From positions 22,550,859 through 22,614,858 of the forward strand of contig NC_091301.1 of the NCBI RefSeq assembly GCF_038502225.1: a stretch of DNA of 64,000 bases, in the 5' to 3' direction. Under the pieces are notes generated by a model. That model made no database searches and was not told the DNA's origin. It saw only the letters and a program-made list of their open reading frames with translations. This document shows, piece after piece, positions 48,628 to 59,451 of the stretch. The translations under genes and the position numbers were made by a program. This stretch comes from Cherax quadricarinatus. Its lineage: Eukaryota > Arthropoda > Malacostraca > Decapoda > Parastacidae. Each line of letters starts with the position of its first letter. Positions within the stretch are counted from its first letter, which is position 1.

Positions 48628-50878
48628 CGGCATTGTGAGCCTTTTCAGGGTGGAGGGGATCGGTCGACACCAGTCAACATCATCCGTCGTCATCCAACGC
48701 ACCTGCTAGCCTAAAGAGTTATCTGCTACTCCCAGCGTCTTGACGGGACCCGAGATAGATCTTCGTCCTAGATTTTTCCCACAAAATCTGGACATAGGCA
48801 TCACGGCGTCATCTCCAGCCTTAGCAGTCACGTGTTCACCTCATCACCCTCTCTACAGCCCTTCAACACTCTCCAGCACCATTCTCCTGCCTCCTACAGC
48901 GTCCCTACGCCCTTCTCAGCTACAAGAAGTAGAGTTCCTCCAAGAAGTTCTACCGGGCTTAACCACGTGGGAACCCAGTTGGCTTAGCCCCTAAGCCAGC
49001 AAAGTTCAGCGTCTACGGCAGCTCGTGACTCATCATAGTGTCTACTACTACTCAGCGCCTACGTATCTCCAGCCAGTGCAGTTTTTTTTTTGTGTTGCCC
49101 AGTTTAAAAATTTTTTTTTTCCCTTTCCCTTGTTGTTTTATTCCCAGTTCATCACCAGTTCTGTTTTCCCCAGTGATTTGTTACAGTAAAACTTACTCGT
49201 CCCAGTTCAAAGTTTCACTTAAGCTTGTTTTTAGCACGTTCGAGTAGTGCAGTAAATGTTTTGTTCTCCGTGTGCTGAAGCCGCAGTCAGTCAGCGCGCC
49301 CAGACACGCTTGCCAGTGTAAACAACCATACACCAGCTCTGGTTCACGCCGGGTATCCACGTCTCTTAACTTCTTATACCTCCACAGAGTTACTCCGGTC
49401 TTTCCTGTTCTTCCCAAGTCCTTTCTGATATTTTTTTTCTACGACATTGAAGCCCCATAGCAGTATACAAATGCTACGAGGCGTGTAGTGACACTAGAAC
49501 ATCACTGAAAGTTCCAGCACCTGCCGTACCTTCGTCCATCTGCACTCAAAGTTAAGTAAACAGTGACTTACCTAGCATTTCCTAATATTTTGTGACATTA
49601 TTTAACTGTCCTGCACCAATACAGTTAGTTACTGAAGCCATACTTCAGTAAATTGTTCAGTGTCATCAGTGCACATTTTGCCATTTACCTACAGCTTATT
49701 AAATTTTGTAAATTTATTTTTGCACTCCTACATTTTAAATTCCAGTTTTTTTTTTTTTTTATTATTCTGCTTCTTGCACCTCAGTTATTGATTTAAATTG
49801 TTCAGTGTTGACCATTTATACAATTTACCTCTCACATACAGTTTTCATGTAATTCCTGTGTGCTGTTATTTTTTTTTTTCTAGTTGCACCTGCAAGTTAG
49901 CCACAGATTGTTGACACCCTTGCACGGTTTTGTTTGTTAGTTCTTTTTTTTAATAAGTGTAATCTTCAAGTACTTAAGTATTAGTATATTCTACCTGCAG
50001 TCATACAATCTGTGCCTAGCCCATTAAATTTTTTTTTTCTGTTCCCCCATTTATTTTTGCTCTACATATATTCTATGTTTTATCAGTGAATATTCACCTA
50101 TGTGCATTGCTTTTTGCTATTTTATATACCCAAGTCATTGAGTGTATTTTTGGGAACCTGCTTATTTACCATTAATTACCAAAATTCCTTGTGAAGTTAA
50201 TTAATTTTGACCTTGAGATTGTGCAAATTTTTTTTCTTTTTGCCAGTGTACACCCTGCTAACACCAGTTAACCTTTGCCATACTCTTGAATTTAATAATT
50301 TGCATTTTTATTAATTTTATTTTGTGTGCAATATAGCAATTCTGGTCAGTGTATTTTTTTTGTGTGTGATTTTTGGCACTATTCCATACTCTGATATCTT
50401 TTTTGTGCCAACTTCCCTTGTGCAAGTGAATTACCTTTTTTTTTTTGCGTTTCAATTTGCTACTGCTAGCACCCGCAATCTTTTTAAACTGTGCTTGCAG
50501 CACAGTTTAGTGTTGTGTAGTACCTGATTTATTTTAATTTTGTGCAATTTTTGCTACCAGTGTTTACAGTCCAACTCCTTTTCATAAATTTTGTTGCCAG
50601 ATTCCTGGTGAAATTATTGACTATCCTTAGCTTCATTTTGTGCACTTCCCTGTAGTACATTCACTTGCATACATCTCTTATTTTGTTTTCAGAGTGTATC
50701 ACTATTTCCCTTTTTATTGTTGTTTTGCTCAAATTATTTCTATCACTAAGCAGCTTACCTAGTACTGTGGTGCTGAGTTCTCTTTGACTCTGTTTTGAAT
50801 TGTAGCCAGTGCATACCATTTCTTGCTCTGACCTGTTTACCATCTTCGTGACCTACTTGCATTTCAACAATTGACGTC
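48628..50878 (+). other. 2.25-kb Gypsy leader without long frames
   Basis: The first ~400 bp is GC-balanced with short frames (48494-48709 crossing the LTR, 48740-48994) that match nothing known. The rest is T-rich with many T runs of 8 or more. It is unusually long for a Gypsy leader and contains many upstream ATGs. It may include packaging signals or an internal ribosome entry region; nothing in sequence proves this. Confidence 0.6.
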
Positions 50879-52186
50879 ATGACTAAGACACGCAGTGGCC
50901 ATGCCGTTACCCCAGATTCTGCTGGTGCCAGCAATGGTGCCTCAGCCAGCGTGAGCACGCGGCAGGGCATCGAAGCCCCAGCGACAGTTGGTCAACTTGT
51001 GGCTCACGCCTCGACCACCAGTGGGCCGGCTCGTCGTCCACACCTGACCCTTATTTTCGACGGTCGTGCAAATAGTTTAGAGCCATGGCTGCAGTCAGTC
51101 GAGGCGACTGTTCAGGCTCTATTTGATAGCCCAACAGATACACAGTACATTCGTGCTGCTGTTGCAGCAGTGGATCTCACCCAGGGTGATATAGGTGCCT
51201 TTGTGCAGCTCAAGCGCGTTTGTAAGATTCAGTCTTGGGGTGAACTTAAGGAGGAATTTAGGCGTTATTTTCGGCGTAGTCGCCAACGCCATTACATTGA
51301 CATCGTTACCAGCGTCTTGGCCGAATGTCAATACCGGCACGAAAGCCCCCTGGCTTGCGTTTGCCGTTTCGAGCAAGCCGCCACGGACTTTACTGATGCC
51401 GTCAACTCCACTAAGTGGGCGGATGGTGATGGCCGTATGGCTATTAAAGACATCATCCCCATGCTGGCTGTCGGCATCATGCGGAGGGATTCCGCCCCTA
51501 ACCTCTGGGCTGCCATTGATGCGCTAGGACTCGGCCCTCAGCACGACGTCCTAGGTGCATATGACGCCATCGACTCGCTCAAGCCGCCTTCCGAGCAGGG
51601 CAAGGTTTGCCGCTTTGCGGATGATCCCCTACCCATCCTTCCAGCGCCATCCACAGTGACCCCGCGGTCGCAGCCGGAAGTCACTTTTGCTGCTGCTGTC
51701 AGACAGCCAGCTCACAAAGGTTCTAACCCCAGTCCCACTAATACGCGCCTAAGTAAAAATAGCGACCACAGTAACAACAGTCGGTCTTATACAAAAAAGC
51801 AGTCATCGACTTCCTGGACCAGGGCGAAACGTCGCCAGCAGACACCACCCCCAACCTCACCCGCTAAGCGTGTAGTGACTTGTTTTAACTGTGGCAAACG
51901 TGGGCACTACCGATCTGAGTGTTACAAACTTAAGTCCCCGCAAAGTAACCGTCACAGTCCCCACGCTCAGTATCAAGGTAACCGTCACCGTCCCCATGCC
52001 CAGTCTCGCGAGGGAATCTGTGTTTACCACAATACTTCCAGTCATACCTCCCATGAGTGTAACAAGCTGCGAAGTATGCTGACAGCTGAGTGGAGCAAGC
52101 AGTCGTCGCGCAATGCACATGCTCGTAGAAGCCCTTCCACTAGTTCGGGGGAAGAGGCGCGTCCGCAAAACCAGCGAAAGACGTAG
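50879..52186 (+). CDS. gag: Gypsy Gag polyprotein
   Basis: 435 residues from the ATG after a long non-coding leader; no earlier in-frame ATG gives a longer product. Residues about 55-200 (LTLIFDGRANSLEPWL onward) resemble the capsid-like gag domain of Ty3/Gypsy elements, which assembles the virus-like particle around element RNA. Residues 335-348 (nt 51881-51922) form the CCHC zinc knuckle CFNCGKRGHYRSEC of nucleocapsid, binding RNA. The C-terminus is basic and Ser/Gln/His-rich. The stop lies at 52184, inside the region where the pol frame is already open (from 52144), so Gag-Pol would need a -1 frameshift. No stops or damage are seen. Confidence 0.93.
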   Translation: MTKTRSGHAVTPDSAGASNGASASVSTRQGIEAPATVGQLVAHASTTSGPARRPHLTLIFDGRANSLEPWLQSVEATVQALFDSPTDTQYIRAAVAAVDLTQGDIGAFVQLKRVCKIQSWGELKEEFRRYFRRSRQRHYIDIVTSVLAECQYRHESPLACVCRFEQAATDFTDAVNSTKWADGDGRMAIKDIIPMLAVGIMRRDSAPNLWAAIDALGLGPQHDVLGAYDAIDSLKPPSEQGKVCRFADDPLPILPAPSTVTPRSQPEVTFAAAVRQPAHKGSNPSPTNTRLSKNSDHSNNSRSYTKKQSSTSWTRAKRRQQTPPPTSPAKRVVTCFNCGKRGHYRSECYKLKSPQSNRHSPHAQYQGNRHRPHAQSREGICVYHNTSSHTSHECNKLRSMLTAEWSKQSSRNAHARRSPSTSSGEEARPQNQRKT

Positions 52187-55100
52187 TAACCCTGTCGGAG
52201 TCGCTGTATTCCGTCCCTGTCCGCAATGCATTCGCCGCCCTGGGCAGTGATACGCTTGCCGACAGTGAGGAAACCGAGTGTCTTGACGTTGTTGCTGAGA
52301 CTCTTACCGTACCTTCCAGGTCGAGCCTCGTCAACAAGTGTCGAGCCTCGAGCAGCTGTGACTCCGGGGATCTCGTCGGCCTGTCATGCCTTCATGTTCG
52401 GTATGACAACCCATGTGGACCGCTCATCGAGTCCACTGTCCACAATAAGCCTGTTCAGCTTTTCCTAGACACAGGTTCGGTGGTTAACATTGTCCGCTCC
52501 ACCTTTTTCCGAGACATTGGCCTTCACGCGGCCATGTTGACAGAGCCATCTGCCATTCAGACCTTGAGAGGAGTCTCAGGTAAACCGCTGACGGTTCGCG
52601 GTCGCACAACGCTAGAATTTGTGGTCCAGGGTCACAAGCTGTCCGCAAAATTCTTAGTCGTAGATGGTATTGTTTTCCATGGTGACCTGCTCATAGGGTT
52701 CAAAACCATGGCAGATCTTAGGATCCGTTTAGATCCAGCTGAGTGGAAAGCGGAATTCAACGGAGTGGATGTGCCCTTCTGGGGCGTGCGCTTAGGATCC
52801 ACTACGTGCTACTCCGTCTCAGAGTACGCACAGTGCCTAGAATCGTTGGAAACTGGTGGTTTCCATAGCACATTCTCCCCGGGGTCGGTCTCTTGTCCTG
52901 ATCGACCTCGTAGTAGAGCTCGTTGCCCATCACCTCCTGGCCATCAGCGCATAGTTACCAGTGAAACCCAGTCTGGGGACGCCCAGTCTAACCTTCACTC
53001 TAACTCTGACGCTGTTGTAGAGACCAGCAGTTGTCAAGCCGCAGTATCCCTGTCGGCAGGCGACTGTCTGACTCGTGTCATGGCATCAGCGAGCAGAGTT
53101 ACTGCTTGTACAAAGTATGACGTCACTTTGTCAGCTAACTCGCTCACTCCTGTTACGGTGTACGTGAGCAGAGCTTTTGAAGGAGACCATGTGCTGGTTG
53201 ACAACGACACATGCCGAGTCAAGGGCCTCTCCCTTGAACCATCCTTGCACACAGTGCATCGTGGTAAGTTGCAAGTCCTTGTTGTCAACATGCATAGTCG
53301 AGAATTTCCCCTGCGGAAGAATACCTCACTTGTTGACCTTGTCAGATTCCCTCTCCCGGTGAGAGTGGAGGGTGAAGCCCCAGCTGACTTCCTTGTGAGT
53401 GCAGTTCTCCCAGGCGAGTCTGCTGCTGACTCTTCCAACACCCGGCCAGTGCAGGAAGATGATCTAGCTTTGACAGACTATCCTGAAGAGGTTCCAAAAC
53501 TTCTCCAGGTTCTCAATCGTGCACGTTCTGCAGTTGCACTAGATGGTGAGTCAATGGGTTTGACCCCACTGATCTCTCACCGTATTCCACTTGACAAAGG
53601 TACTAAACCCATTTATGTACCTGCGTATCGCCTGCCACATGCGCAAAGAGTCTTCGCCGAAGAACTCATTACACGGATGCTCCGTGATGGAGTTATTGAG
53701 GAGTCCACTTCCCCGTGGAATGCTCCCCTTATTCTGGTCCCCAAGAAAGACGGAACCTGGCGCCCTGTTATCGATTACAGGAAACTGAATGCATGTACCA
53801 TCCCAGACCGTTTTCCATTGCCAGTTCTGAACGACCTGTTGCAGAACATCGGCGATAATAAGGTCTTTTCAACTCTTGATCTTCTTCAAGGGTTCTGGCA
53901 GATCCCCCTCGATGATGAGAGTAGAGAGTTGACAGCTTTCTCTACTCCAACTGGTCATTACCAGTTCAGGAGGATGCCCTTCGGCTTGCGCGGAAGCCCA
54001 ATCACGTTTAGTCGTTTGATGACGACAATTTTCCGTACCCTCCTAGGTGGCACGCTCATGGTCTACCTGGATGATCTCATAGTCATGTCGCAAGATGTCC
54101 CGTCACATCTTGAGAAACTTGACAGGGTATTGGACAGGCTAGCTCAGGCAAATCTTAAGGTAAAGCTCTCCAAATGTCATTTCCTCCGGAAGGAAATAAA
54201 ATTTCTGGGTCACGTAGTAACTCAGAATGGCATAAAGACGGACGAGTCTAAAATCTCGGCCGTGCAGAAATTCCCCAGACCCATGACGGCGGATGCAGTC
54301 CGGTCCTTCATAGGCCTGGCGGGTTTCTACCGCACCTTTATCGCAGGTTTCTCCACCATTGCGGCACCCCTGACACGCTTACTCAAGAAGGATGCTCCTT
54401 TTGAGTGGACGTGCGATCAGGAACGAGCTTTTGTCATTCTTAAGAACAAGTTAACATCAGCCCCAACCCTTAGATTCCCTGATTTCACCAAGGCATTTAC
54501 CTTGACGACTGATGCCAGCAAAGTTGGCATCGGTGCAGTCTTGTCGCAGGAATCTAATGGGAAGCAACAGCCTATTGCCTATGCTAGCCGTGTTCTTACT
54601 AAAGCGGAAGTCAATTATTCAGTGACAGAGCTAGAAGCTTTAGCCATTGTATGGGCCCTGAGTCATTTTCGGGATATCATCTATCATTATCCTATCAAGA
54701 TTTATACAGATCATTTACCCTTATTGGCCCTCTTTGCAAATAAGAACCTCTCGGGAAAGCATGCTCGGTGGTCGCTCACGTTCAATGACTACAACCCTGA
54801 AATTTGCTATGTCCCAGGTAAGCAAAATGTTGTAGCTGACGCCCTGTCGAGACATATAGCATTCGTGAGTGTCGGCAATTCGTTCTCTGTTGAGGATCTC
54901 GAGAGAGCCCAACGACAGGACCCTGTGTGGTCTCCAGTCCTTCGTTTCCTTACCAAGGAGGACGTTGACTTACAGGTCAAGTCTCCCGTTCCACTGAAGG
55001 ATTTAGTGGTCAACCAAGGAGTACTGTGCCGTGTTGCACAGCTGGTGGACCCCGGCAGAACCGTATACCAACTGGTGATACCAGAGTCCATGATACCAGC

Positions 55101-56400
55101 TACTCTTAGGTTGATCCACAATGTCCCAGGTGTAGCGCACCCCGGGAAGGACCGCAGCATCAAACAGGCACGAATGAAATATTTCTGGCCTAAGATGGCA
55201 TCGGACATTGCCAAGCATGTACACCAGTGTGTTGTCTGCCTACAGCACAAGGGTACCATTACAGGTCCTAACCCCATTCTAAAGTATCCCATTACAAAGG
55301 AGCCCTGGGAGAGAACTTCTGTCGACCTGTTGACGAACTTCTCGACCTCGGAGAAGGGAAATAAGCACCTGCTTGTAATGGTAGATAACTTGACGCGGTA
55401 CAGTGAATTAGTACCCATTCCTGATAAAACCGCTGAAACGGTCGCTAGTGCTTTCCGTGAGCATGTTGTTCTTCGTCATACTTGCCCACGTGTCCTTCTG
55501 TCAGACAATGGGTCTGAGTTTATAAATGGCATAATGCAGGATCTTTGCTCCAGATTCAACATTCATCAAGCGCCAGTAGCTCCACGCCACCCTGCGAGTA
55601 ATGGTCTTGCTGAACGTACAAATCGCAAAGTCCTGGAGGTGCTCAGAGTAACCGTTAACCCAAGTTGTACTACATGGGATGAGGCTATCCCAGATGTTCA
55701 GTGTACATTAAATTCCTCCCTCAACAGCTCGATCGGTGAGACACCTCATTTTGCTTTGTATGGCTATGACAAGCGCTTACCATATGAAATTCTGTTTACT
55801 CCACCTAGACCTACTTACGATACTGATAACCCCAGTGTAGTAAAGATGAGGACAACGCAGCTTGTCTTCCAGCGGGTACGAGAGAACCTTATGAAAGCTA
55901 CTGATAGGTTCACGTCAGAGCGCAATGCCCGCGCCAAGGAAAGCAAAGTGGAACCAGGTTGCAAAGTTATGTTGCTCAACCCAGTGCAGACCCCAGGTAT
56001 GCACAAACTTGTCCCAAAGTTTGTGGGGCCTTACCGTGTCCTACGACAGCTCCGTGGCAATAAGTTCGAGGTGAGGTTGATTGCTACGGGAGCTATCAAG
56101 GAAGCCCACCTTGATCACATGAAGTATGTGGACCATATGCAGGCCGAAGTAGAGCTGGAGGCGCGTGCGTTGCAACGCCACGATCAGACTAATGTTAGGG
56201 ACAAACCGTCTACCCCTTCTCCCACTACTGCTGGTACGGAAGACGGCCCAGTAAGGCTCCATACTTATGGCCTGCGACCCAGGACAACAGTACATTTCTG
56301 TGACATTGACGTACCTACTGACTTGTCCGACTCCTACGCTAGTTATGCTAATTGTTTGCTTGCAGAAATGGGTATAAATGCACACACATTGTATAGCTAG
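52144..56400 (+). CDS. pol: Gypsy Pol polyprotein (protease, RT, RNase H, integrase)
   Basis: The -1 frame relative to gag is open from just after a TAG at 52141 to 56400, about 1,418 residues; translation presumably enters by frameshift in the 43-nt overlap. Domains in order: aspartic protease LFLDTGS (DTG at 52468-52476); RT with LVPKKDGTWRPVIDYRKLN near 53735, FSTLDLLQGFWQI, FRRMPFGLRGSP and catalytic YLDD at 54064-54075; RNase H with TTDASKVGIGAVLSQ near 54505 and a later YTDHLPL; integrase with an HHCC zinc segment near 55130-55250, D at 55324, D at 55504 (SDNGSEF) and E at 55612 (LAERTNR), spacing D-59-D-35-E; then a GPY motif at 56025-56033. All catalytic residues are present. It processes the polyprotein, copies RNA into DNA and inserts it. 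Confidence 0.95.
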   Translation, partial: FGGRGASAKPAKDVVTLSESLYSVPVRNAFAALGSDTLADSEETECLDVVAETLTVPSRSSLVNKCRASSSCDSGDLVGLSCLHVRYDNPCGPLIESTVHNKPVQLFLDTGSVVNIVRSTFFRDIGLHAAMLTEPSAIQTLRGVSGKPLTVRGRTTLEFVVQGHKLSAKFLVVDGIVFHGDLLIGFKTMADLRIRLDPAEWKAEFNGVDVPFWGVRLGSTTCYSVSEYAQCLESLETGGFHSTFSPGSVSCPDRPRSRARCPSPPGHQRIVTSETQSGDAQSNLHSNSDAVVETSSCQAAVSLSAGDCLTRVMASASRVTACTKYDVTLSANSLTPVTVYVSRAFEGDHVLVDNDTCRVKGLSLEPSLHTVHRGKLQVLVVNMHSREFPLRKNTSLVDLVRFPLPVRVEGEAPADFLVSAVLPGESAADSSNTRPVQEDDLALTDYPEEVPKLLQVLNRARSAVALDGESMGLTPLISHRIPLDKGTKPIYVPAYRLPHAQRVFAEELITRMLRDGVIEESTSPWNAPLILVPKKDGTWRPVIDYRKLNACTIPDRFPLPVLNDLLQNIGDNKVFSTLDLLQGFWQIPLDDESRELTAFSTPTGHYQFRRMPFGLRGSPITFSRLMTTIFRTLLGGTLMVYLDDLIVMSQDVPSHLEKLDRVLDRLAQANLKVKLSKCHFLRKEIKFLGHVVTQNGIKTDESKISAVQKFPRPMTADAVRSFIGLAGFYRTFIAGFSTIAAPLTRLLKKDAPFEWTCDQERAFVILKNKLTSAPTLRFPDFTKAFTLTTDASKVGIGAVLSQESNGKQQPIAYASRVLTKAEVNYSVTELEALAIVWALSHFRDIIYHYPIKIYTDHLPLLALFANKNLSGKHARWSLTFNDYNPEICYVPGKQNVVADALSRHIAFVSVGNSFSVEDLERAQRQDPVWSPVLRFLTKEDVDLQVKSPVPLKDLVVNQGVLCRVAQLVDPGRTVYQLVIPESMIPATLRLIHNVPGVAHPGKDRSIKQARMKYFWPKMASDIAKHVHQCVVCLQHKGTITGPNPILKYPITKEPWERTSVDLLTNFSTSEKGNKHLLVMVDNLTRYSELVPIPDKTAETVASAFREHVVLRHTCPRVLLSDNGSEFINGIMQDLCSRFNIHQAPVAPRHPASNGLAERTNRKVLEVLRVTVNPSCTTWDEAIPDVQCTLNSSLNSSIGETPHFALYGYDKRLPYEILFTPPRPTYDTDNPSVVKMRTTQLVFQRVRENLMKATDRFTSERNARAKESKVEPGCKVMLLNPVQTPGMHKLVPKFVGPYRVLRQLRGNKFEVRLIATGAIKEAHLDHMKYVDHMQAEVELEARALQRHDQTNVRDKPSTPSPTTAGTEDGPVRLHTYGLRPRTTVHFCDIDVPTDLSDSYASYANCLLAEMGINAHTLYS

Positions 56401-56938
56401 TCGATAATAGAGTCAGGGTGGACAACATCATGTAATTATGTAAATACTTTTAGAAGGGTACCCAGAGTGTAATGAATTCCATGGATATAGTATTATTGTA
56501 TGTATGTGCACCAGTGTTTTTTCTACTAAAGAAAAAAGCCTGTATTACGGTCAGGGCAGTGCTGCCCTCTGAGTTACATGTCACACCTTAGGAAATGCTA
56601 CTGTCAGTCATTGTTTGCAGATGTGAGCGTGCAACAACGTTAGTAGACGAGTGGTCAACTGATGTTCAGCCCTGCGGACAACCTGTATATAGAAGATTTT
56701 AGTTCCAGTGCTGACGTCTCCCGGCTCTCTACTCGATGAAACAGCGCGGGCAAACCAGTTTTCTCTTCCCCTGGATGGGAGAGTTTTTTTTTTGCCTGTT
56801 GCATTTTTTTTGTCCATTTTTTATTTACTAGTGAGCGAAAGCCAGTCCCTCTCTGGGGTAGCTAGTGTAATTCCTTTATACCTATGGGCCCACCAGTATT
56901 GTCACGTCGGGACGACGCGAGGTGCGTGGCCGAGCAAA
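56401..56938 (+). other. Gypsy 3' region without env
   Basis: 538 bp between the pol stop and the 3' LTR. The only frame (56708-56974) runs into the LTR and has no envelope features. A classic polypurine tract is not evident just before the LTR; GGGACGACGCGAGGTGCG (56910-56927) is the most purine-rich candidate and is weak. Confidence 0.7.
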
Positions 56939-57262
56939 TGTAGACAGCCTGTACTGGCAGAGCACACAGCCTAGCCGTCTGCTCTGACTAGTTCATATTT
57001 CGCGGCATTCAGTGCTGCCCTCTGTAGGCCTACCTAGGTCGGTGGGACACACAGTCCACCCTCTCTCACTCCCGCTTCGACCGACTTGAGGTACACAGGT
57101 ACTCCCCCTCCACGGACTGGCTTGCGGTCACTTCCTCACACTGCCCGTTGTGTACTCACTCCTACCCGATTAAAGCCAATCTAGTCCACGGCCGTATCAT
57201 TGCTACCTACGCTACCTTCATCGGCACTAAACCGCTGTTCAACAGCAAGAACAGCAATAACA
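56939..57262 (+). repeat. 3' LTR
   Basis: 324 bp, no difference from the 5' LTR seen on direct reading. Candidate ATTAAA at 57169-57174. Confidence 0.96.
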
Positions 57263-57575
57263 ATAATGGCTGGTACAATGGTAATAATGGCTGGTACAAT
57301 GATAACAACTTATGCAATGGTGGTAATGACTGACATAATGGTGATAATGGGTGATACAATGATAATGACTGATGCAATGGTGATAATGTCTGATACAATG
57401 ATGATAATGACTGGTACAATGGTGATAATGGGTGATACATTGATAATAATTGATGCAGTGGTGGTAATGACTGATACAGTGGTGATAATGACTGACACAA
57501 TGACGATCGTGACCAACAGAATGGTGATAATGACTCATACAATAATGATACTGACTGATACAACGATATCATTTC
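57263..57575 (+). repeat. minisatellite, right part of the Gypsy target
   Basis: Starts with units identical to those at 48161 (ATAATGGCTGGTACAATGG), then decays into 15-24 bp variants such as GATAATGACTGATGCAATGG. Related to the array at 59452. Confidence 0.92.
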
Positions 57576-57734
57576 TAAATCTAAATTCACCTATCTTAAA
57601 TCCATGGCTGGCAGTTCTGTTTTGGTAAGACAGTCACCAACATCTTTCCATTCGTTTCATTTGTTCATGTATCTTCGTCTACACATTTCAGTCATGTCCC
57701 TTCTTTTCCCGGTCTCTGTGTCGACAAGATTAGA
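57576..57734. other. short spacer
   Basis: Non-repetitive DNA between two arrays; nothing recognised. Confidence 0.5.
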
Positions 57735-58612
57735 ATTGTTGAAGCAGGTCTACTAGTCTAGAACAGTTCTAGCAAGTCTATCAGTCTAGAACAGTTCTAG
57801 CAAGTCTACCTGTCTAGAACAGTTGCAGCAAGTCTACCAGTCTAGAACAGCTGCAGTAAGTCTACCTGTCTAGAACAGTTGTGGGAAGTCTACCTGTCTA
57901 GAACAGCTGCAGCAAGTCTACCAGTCTAGAACAGTTCTAGCAAGTCTACCAGTCTAGAACAGTTCTAGCAAGTCTACCAGCCTAGAACAGTTGCAGCAAG
58001 TCTACCAGTCTAGAACAGTTCTAGAAAGTCTACCAGTCTAGAACAGTTCTAGCAAGTCTACCAGCCTAGAACAGTTGCAGCAAGTCTACTAGTCTAGAAG
58101 AGTTGCAGCAAGTCTACCTGTCTACAACAGTTGCAGAAATTCTACCTGTCTAGAACAGTTGCAGCACGTCTACCTGTCTAGAACAGTTGCAGCAAGTCTA
58201 CCTGCCTAGAACAGTTACAGTAAGTTTACCAGTCTAGAAGAGTTGCAGCAAGTCTACCTGTCTAGAACAGTTACAGTAAGTCTACCAGTCTAGAAGAGTT
58301 GCAGCAAGTCTACCTGCCTAGAACAGTTACAGTAAGTCTACCAGTCTAGAAGAGTTGCAGCAAGTCTACCTGTCTAGAACAGTTACAGTAAGTCTACCAC
58401 TCTAGAAGAGTTGCAGCAAGTCTACCTGTCTAGAACAGTTACAGTAAGTCTACCAGTCTAGAAGAGTTGCAGCAAGTCTACCTGCCTAGAACAGTTACAG
58501 TAAGTCTACCAGTCTAGAAGAGTTGCAGCAAGTCTACCTGTCTAGAACAGTTACAGTAAGTCTACCAGTCTAGAAGAGTTGCAGCAAGTCTGCCTGCCTA
58601 GAACAGGTCCTG
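57735..58612 (+). repeat. 28-bp minisatellite, about 31 copies
   Basis: Unit AGTCTACCAGTCTAGAACAG plus TTGCAGCA. The right half (from 58190) is a regular two-unit alternation, AGAACAGTTACAGTA then AGAAGAGTTGCAGCA, giving a 56-bp higher-order period. Confidence 0.96.
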
Positions 58613-59451
58613 TGAGTGGAAGGAAACAAAATTGTTGTGGGTTTGAGTAGTGAAGATGGGGATAGGTGGAGAAGGTAAAGAACGAGAGGACAGGACAAAC
58701 AGAAGAAACGAAGCAGTTAATGAAGAGGCAGCAGCAACAGCAAGAACTGCCACAGCAACTGCTACAGAAGCAGCAGCCGCAGCAGGAAAAGCTGTGGGAT
58801 CTCGACGGAAATGCGGGAGTTTGTGTTTTTGACAAGCTCTCCACATCTCCCCAGCCATCCTGTCCACTGCAAAAGATAAGCGAAATTGATTTTGGCAATT
58901 GCCTTTCTTTACGTGGGCTCTTGGAAGGTTGCAAGACGGTGTTGTGCTCCCCCAGAGCCTTTCTCTACTCCAGCCTCACCTCGCTCTCTTCTGTTTGTGT
59001 ACATTTGTACCTGTATACTCACCTATCACCTTCATCCACTTGTACCTCTGTGTACTCACAGATCACCCTCGTCCATTTGTACCTTTGTGTACTCATTTTG
59101 GTCCCGGCAAGGTCTGGTCTGGGACCAAACGCGGGGGGTGTTGACTCTCAAAAACTTCTTCAGGTACCCCAGTACGTATTTTATTCGCAAACAATGTTTT
59201 GGTGTTCATTTGGTAATAAAAATATTGAATACAGTAGCATGTTTTTATTAGTGACAACAATAATAACAATAACTAATTAACAATAACATCAGCCAATATA
59301 ATAATGATACTACTACTAGTTCTACAACCATTACTGCTACTTCCACTTCTACTACTACTACTACTAATACTGCAACTACTGCTGCTCCTCCTACTACTAC
59401 TACTACGACTATTATAATTACTATTACTGCTGTTGTTACTGATGCAGTGAT
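58613..59451. other. unannotated region with triplet repeats
   Basis: 58725-58790 is imperfect GCAGCA/GCAACA repeat. 58985-59100 repeats CACTTGTACCTCTGTGTACT-like sequence about three times. 59310-59420 is ACT/CTA-rich. The 204-codon + frame at 58666-59280 spans these repeats and has no recognisable domain. Confidence 0.5.

Larger units (their letters stand above)
48285..57262 (+). mobile_element. complete Ty3/Gypsy LTR retrotransposon (8,978 bp)
   Basis: Two 324-bp LTRs, 5' leader, gag, pol in the -1 frame, and a 3' region. Both LTRs start TG and end CA. The 4-bp direct repeat ATAA (48281-48284 and 57263-57266) is the likely target duplication, allowing for the repetitive target. Domain order protease, RT, RNase H, integrase defines Ty3/Gypsy rather than Ty1/Copia. 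There is no frame for an envelope gene between pol and the 3' LTR. Intact frames and LTRs that read identical by eye indicate very recent insertion and possibly current activity. Confidence 0.96.

Noticed and set aside
56401..56938. Envelope gene of an infectious Gypsy-type element
   Set aside because: Only about 540 bp without a suitable frame lie between pol and the 3' LTR.
58666..59280. 204-codon frame
   Set aside because: Crosses CAG-type and other short repeats; competing frames of similar length; no domain.
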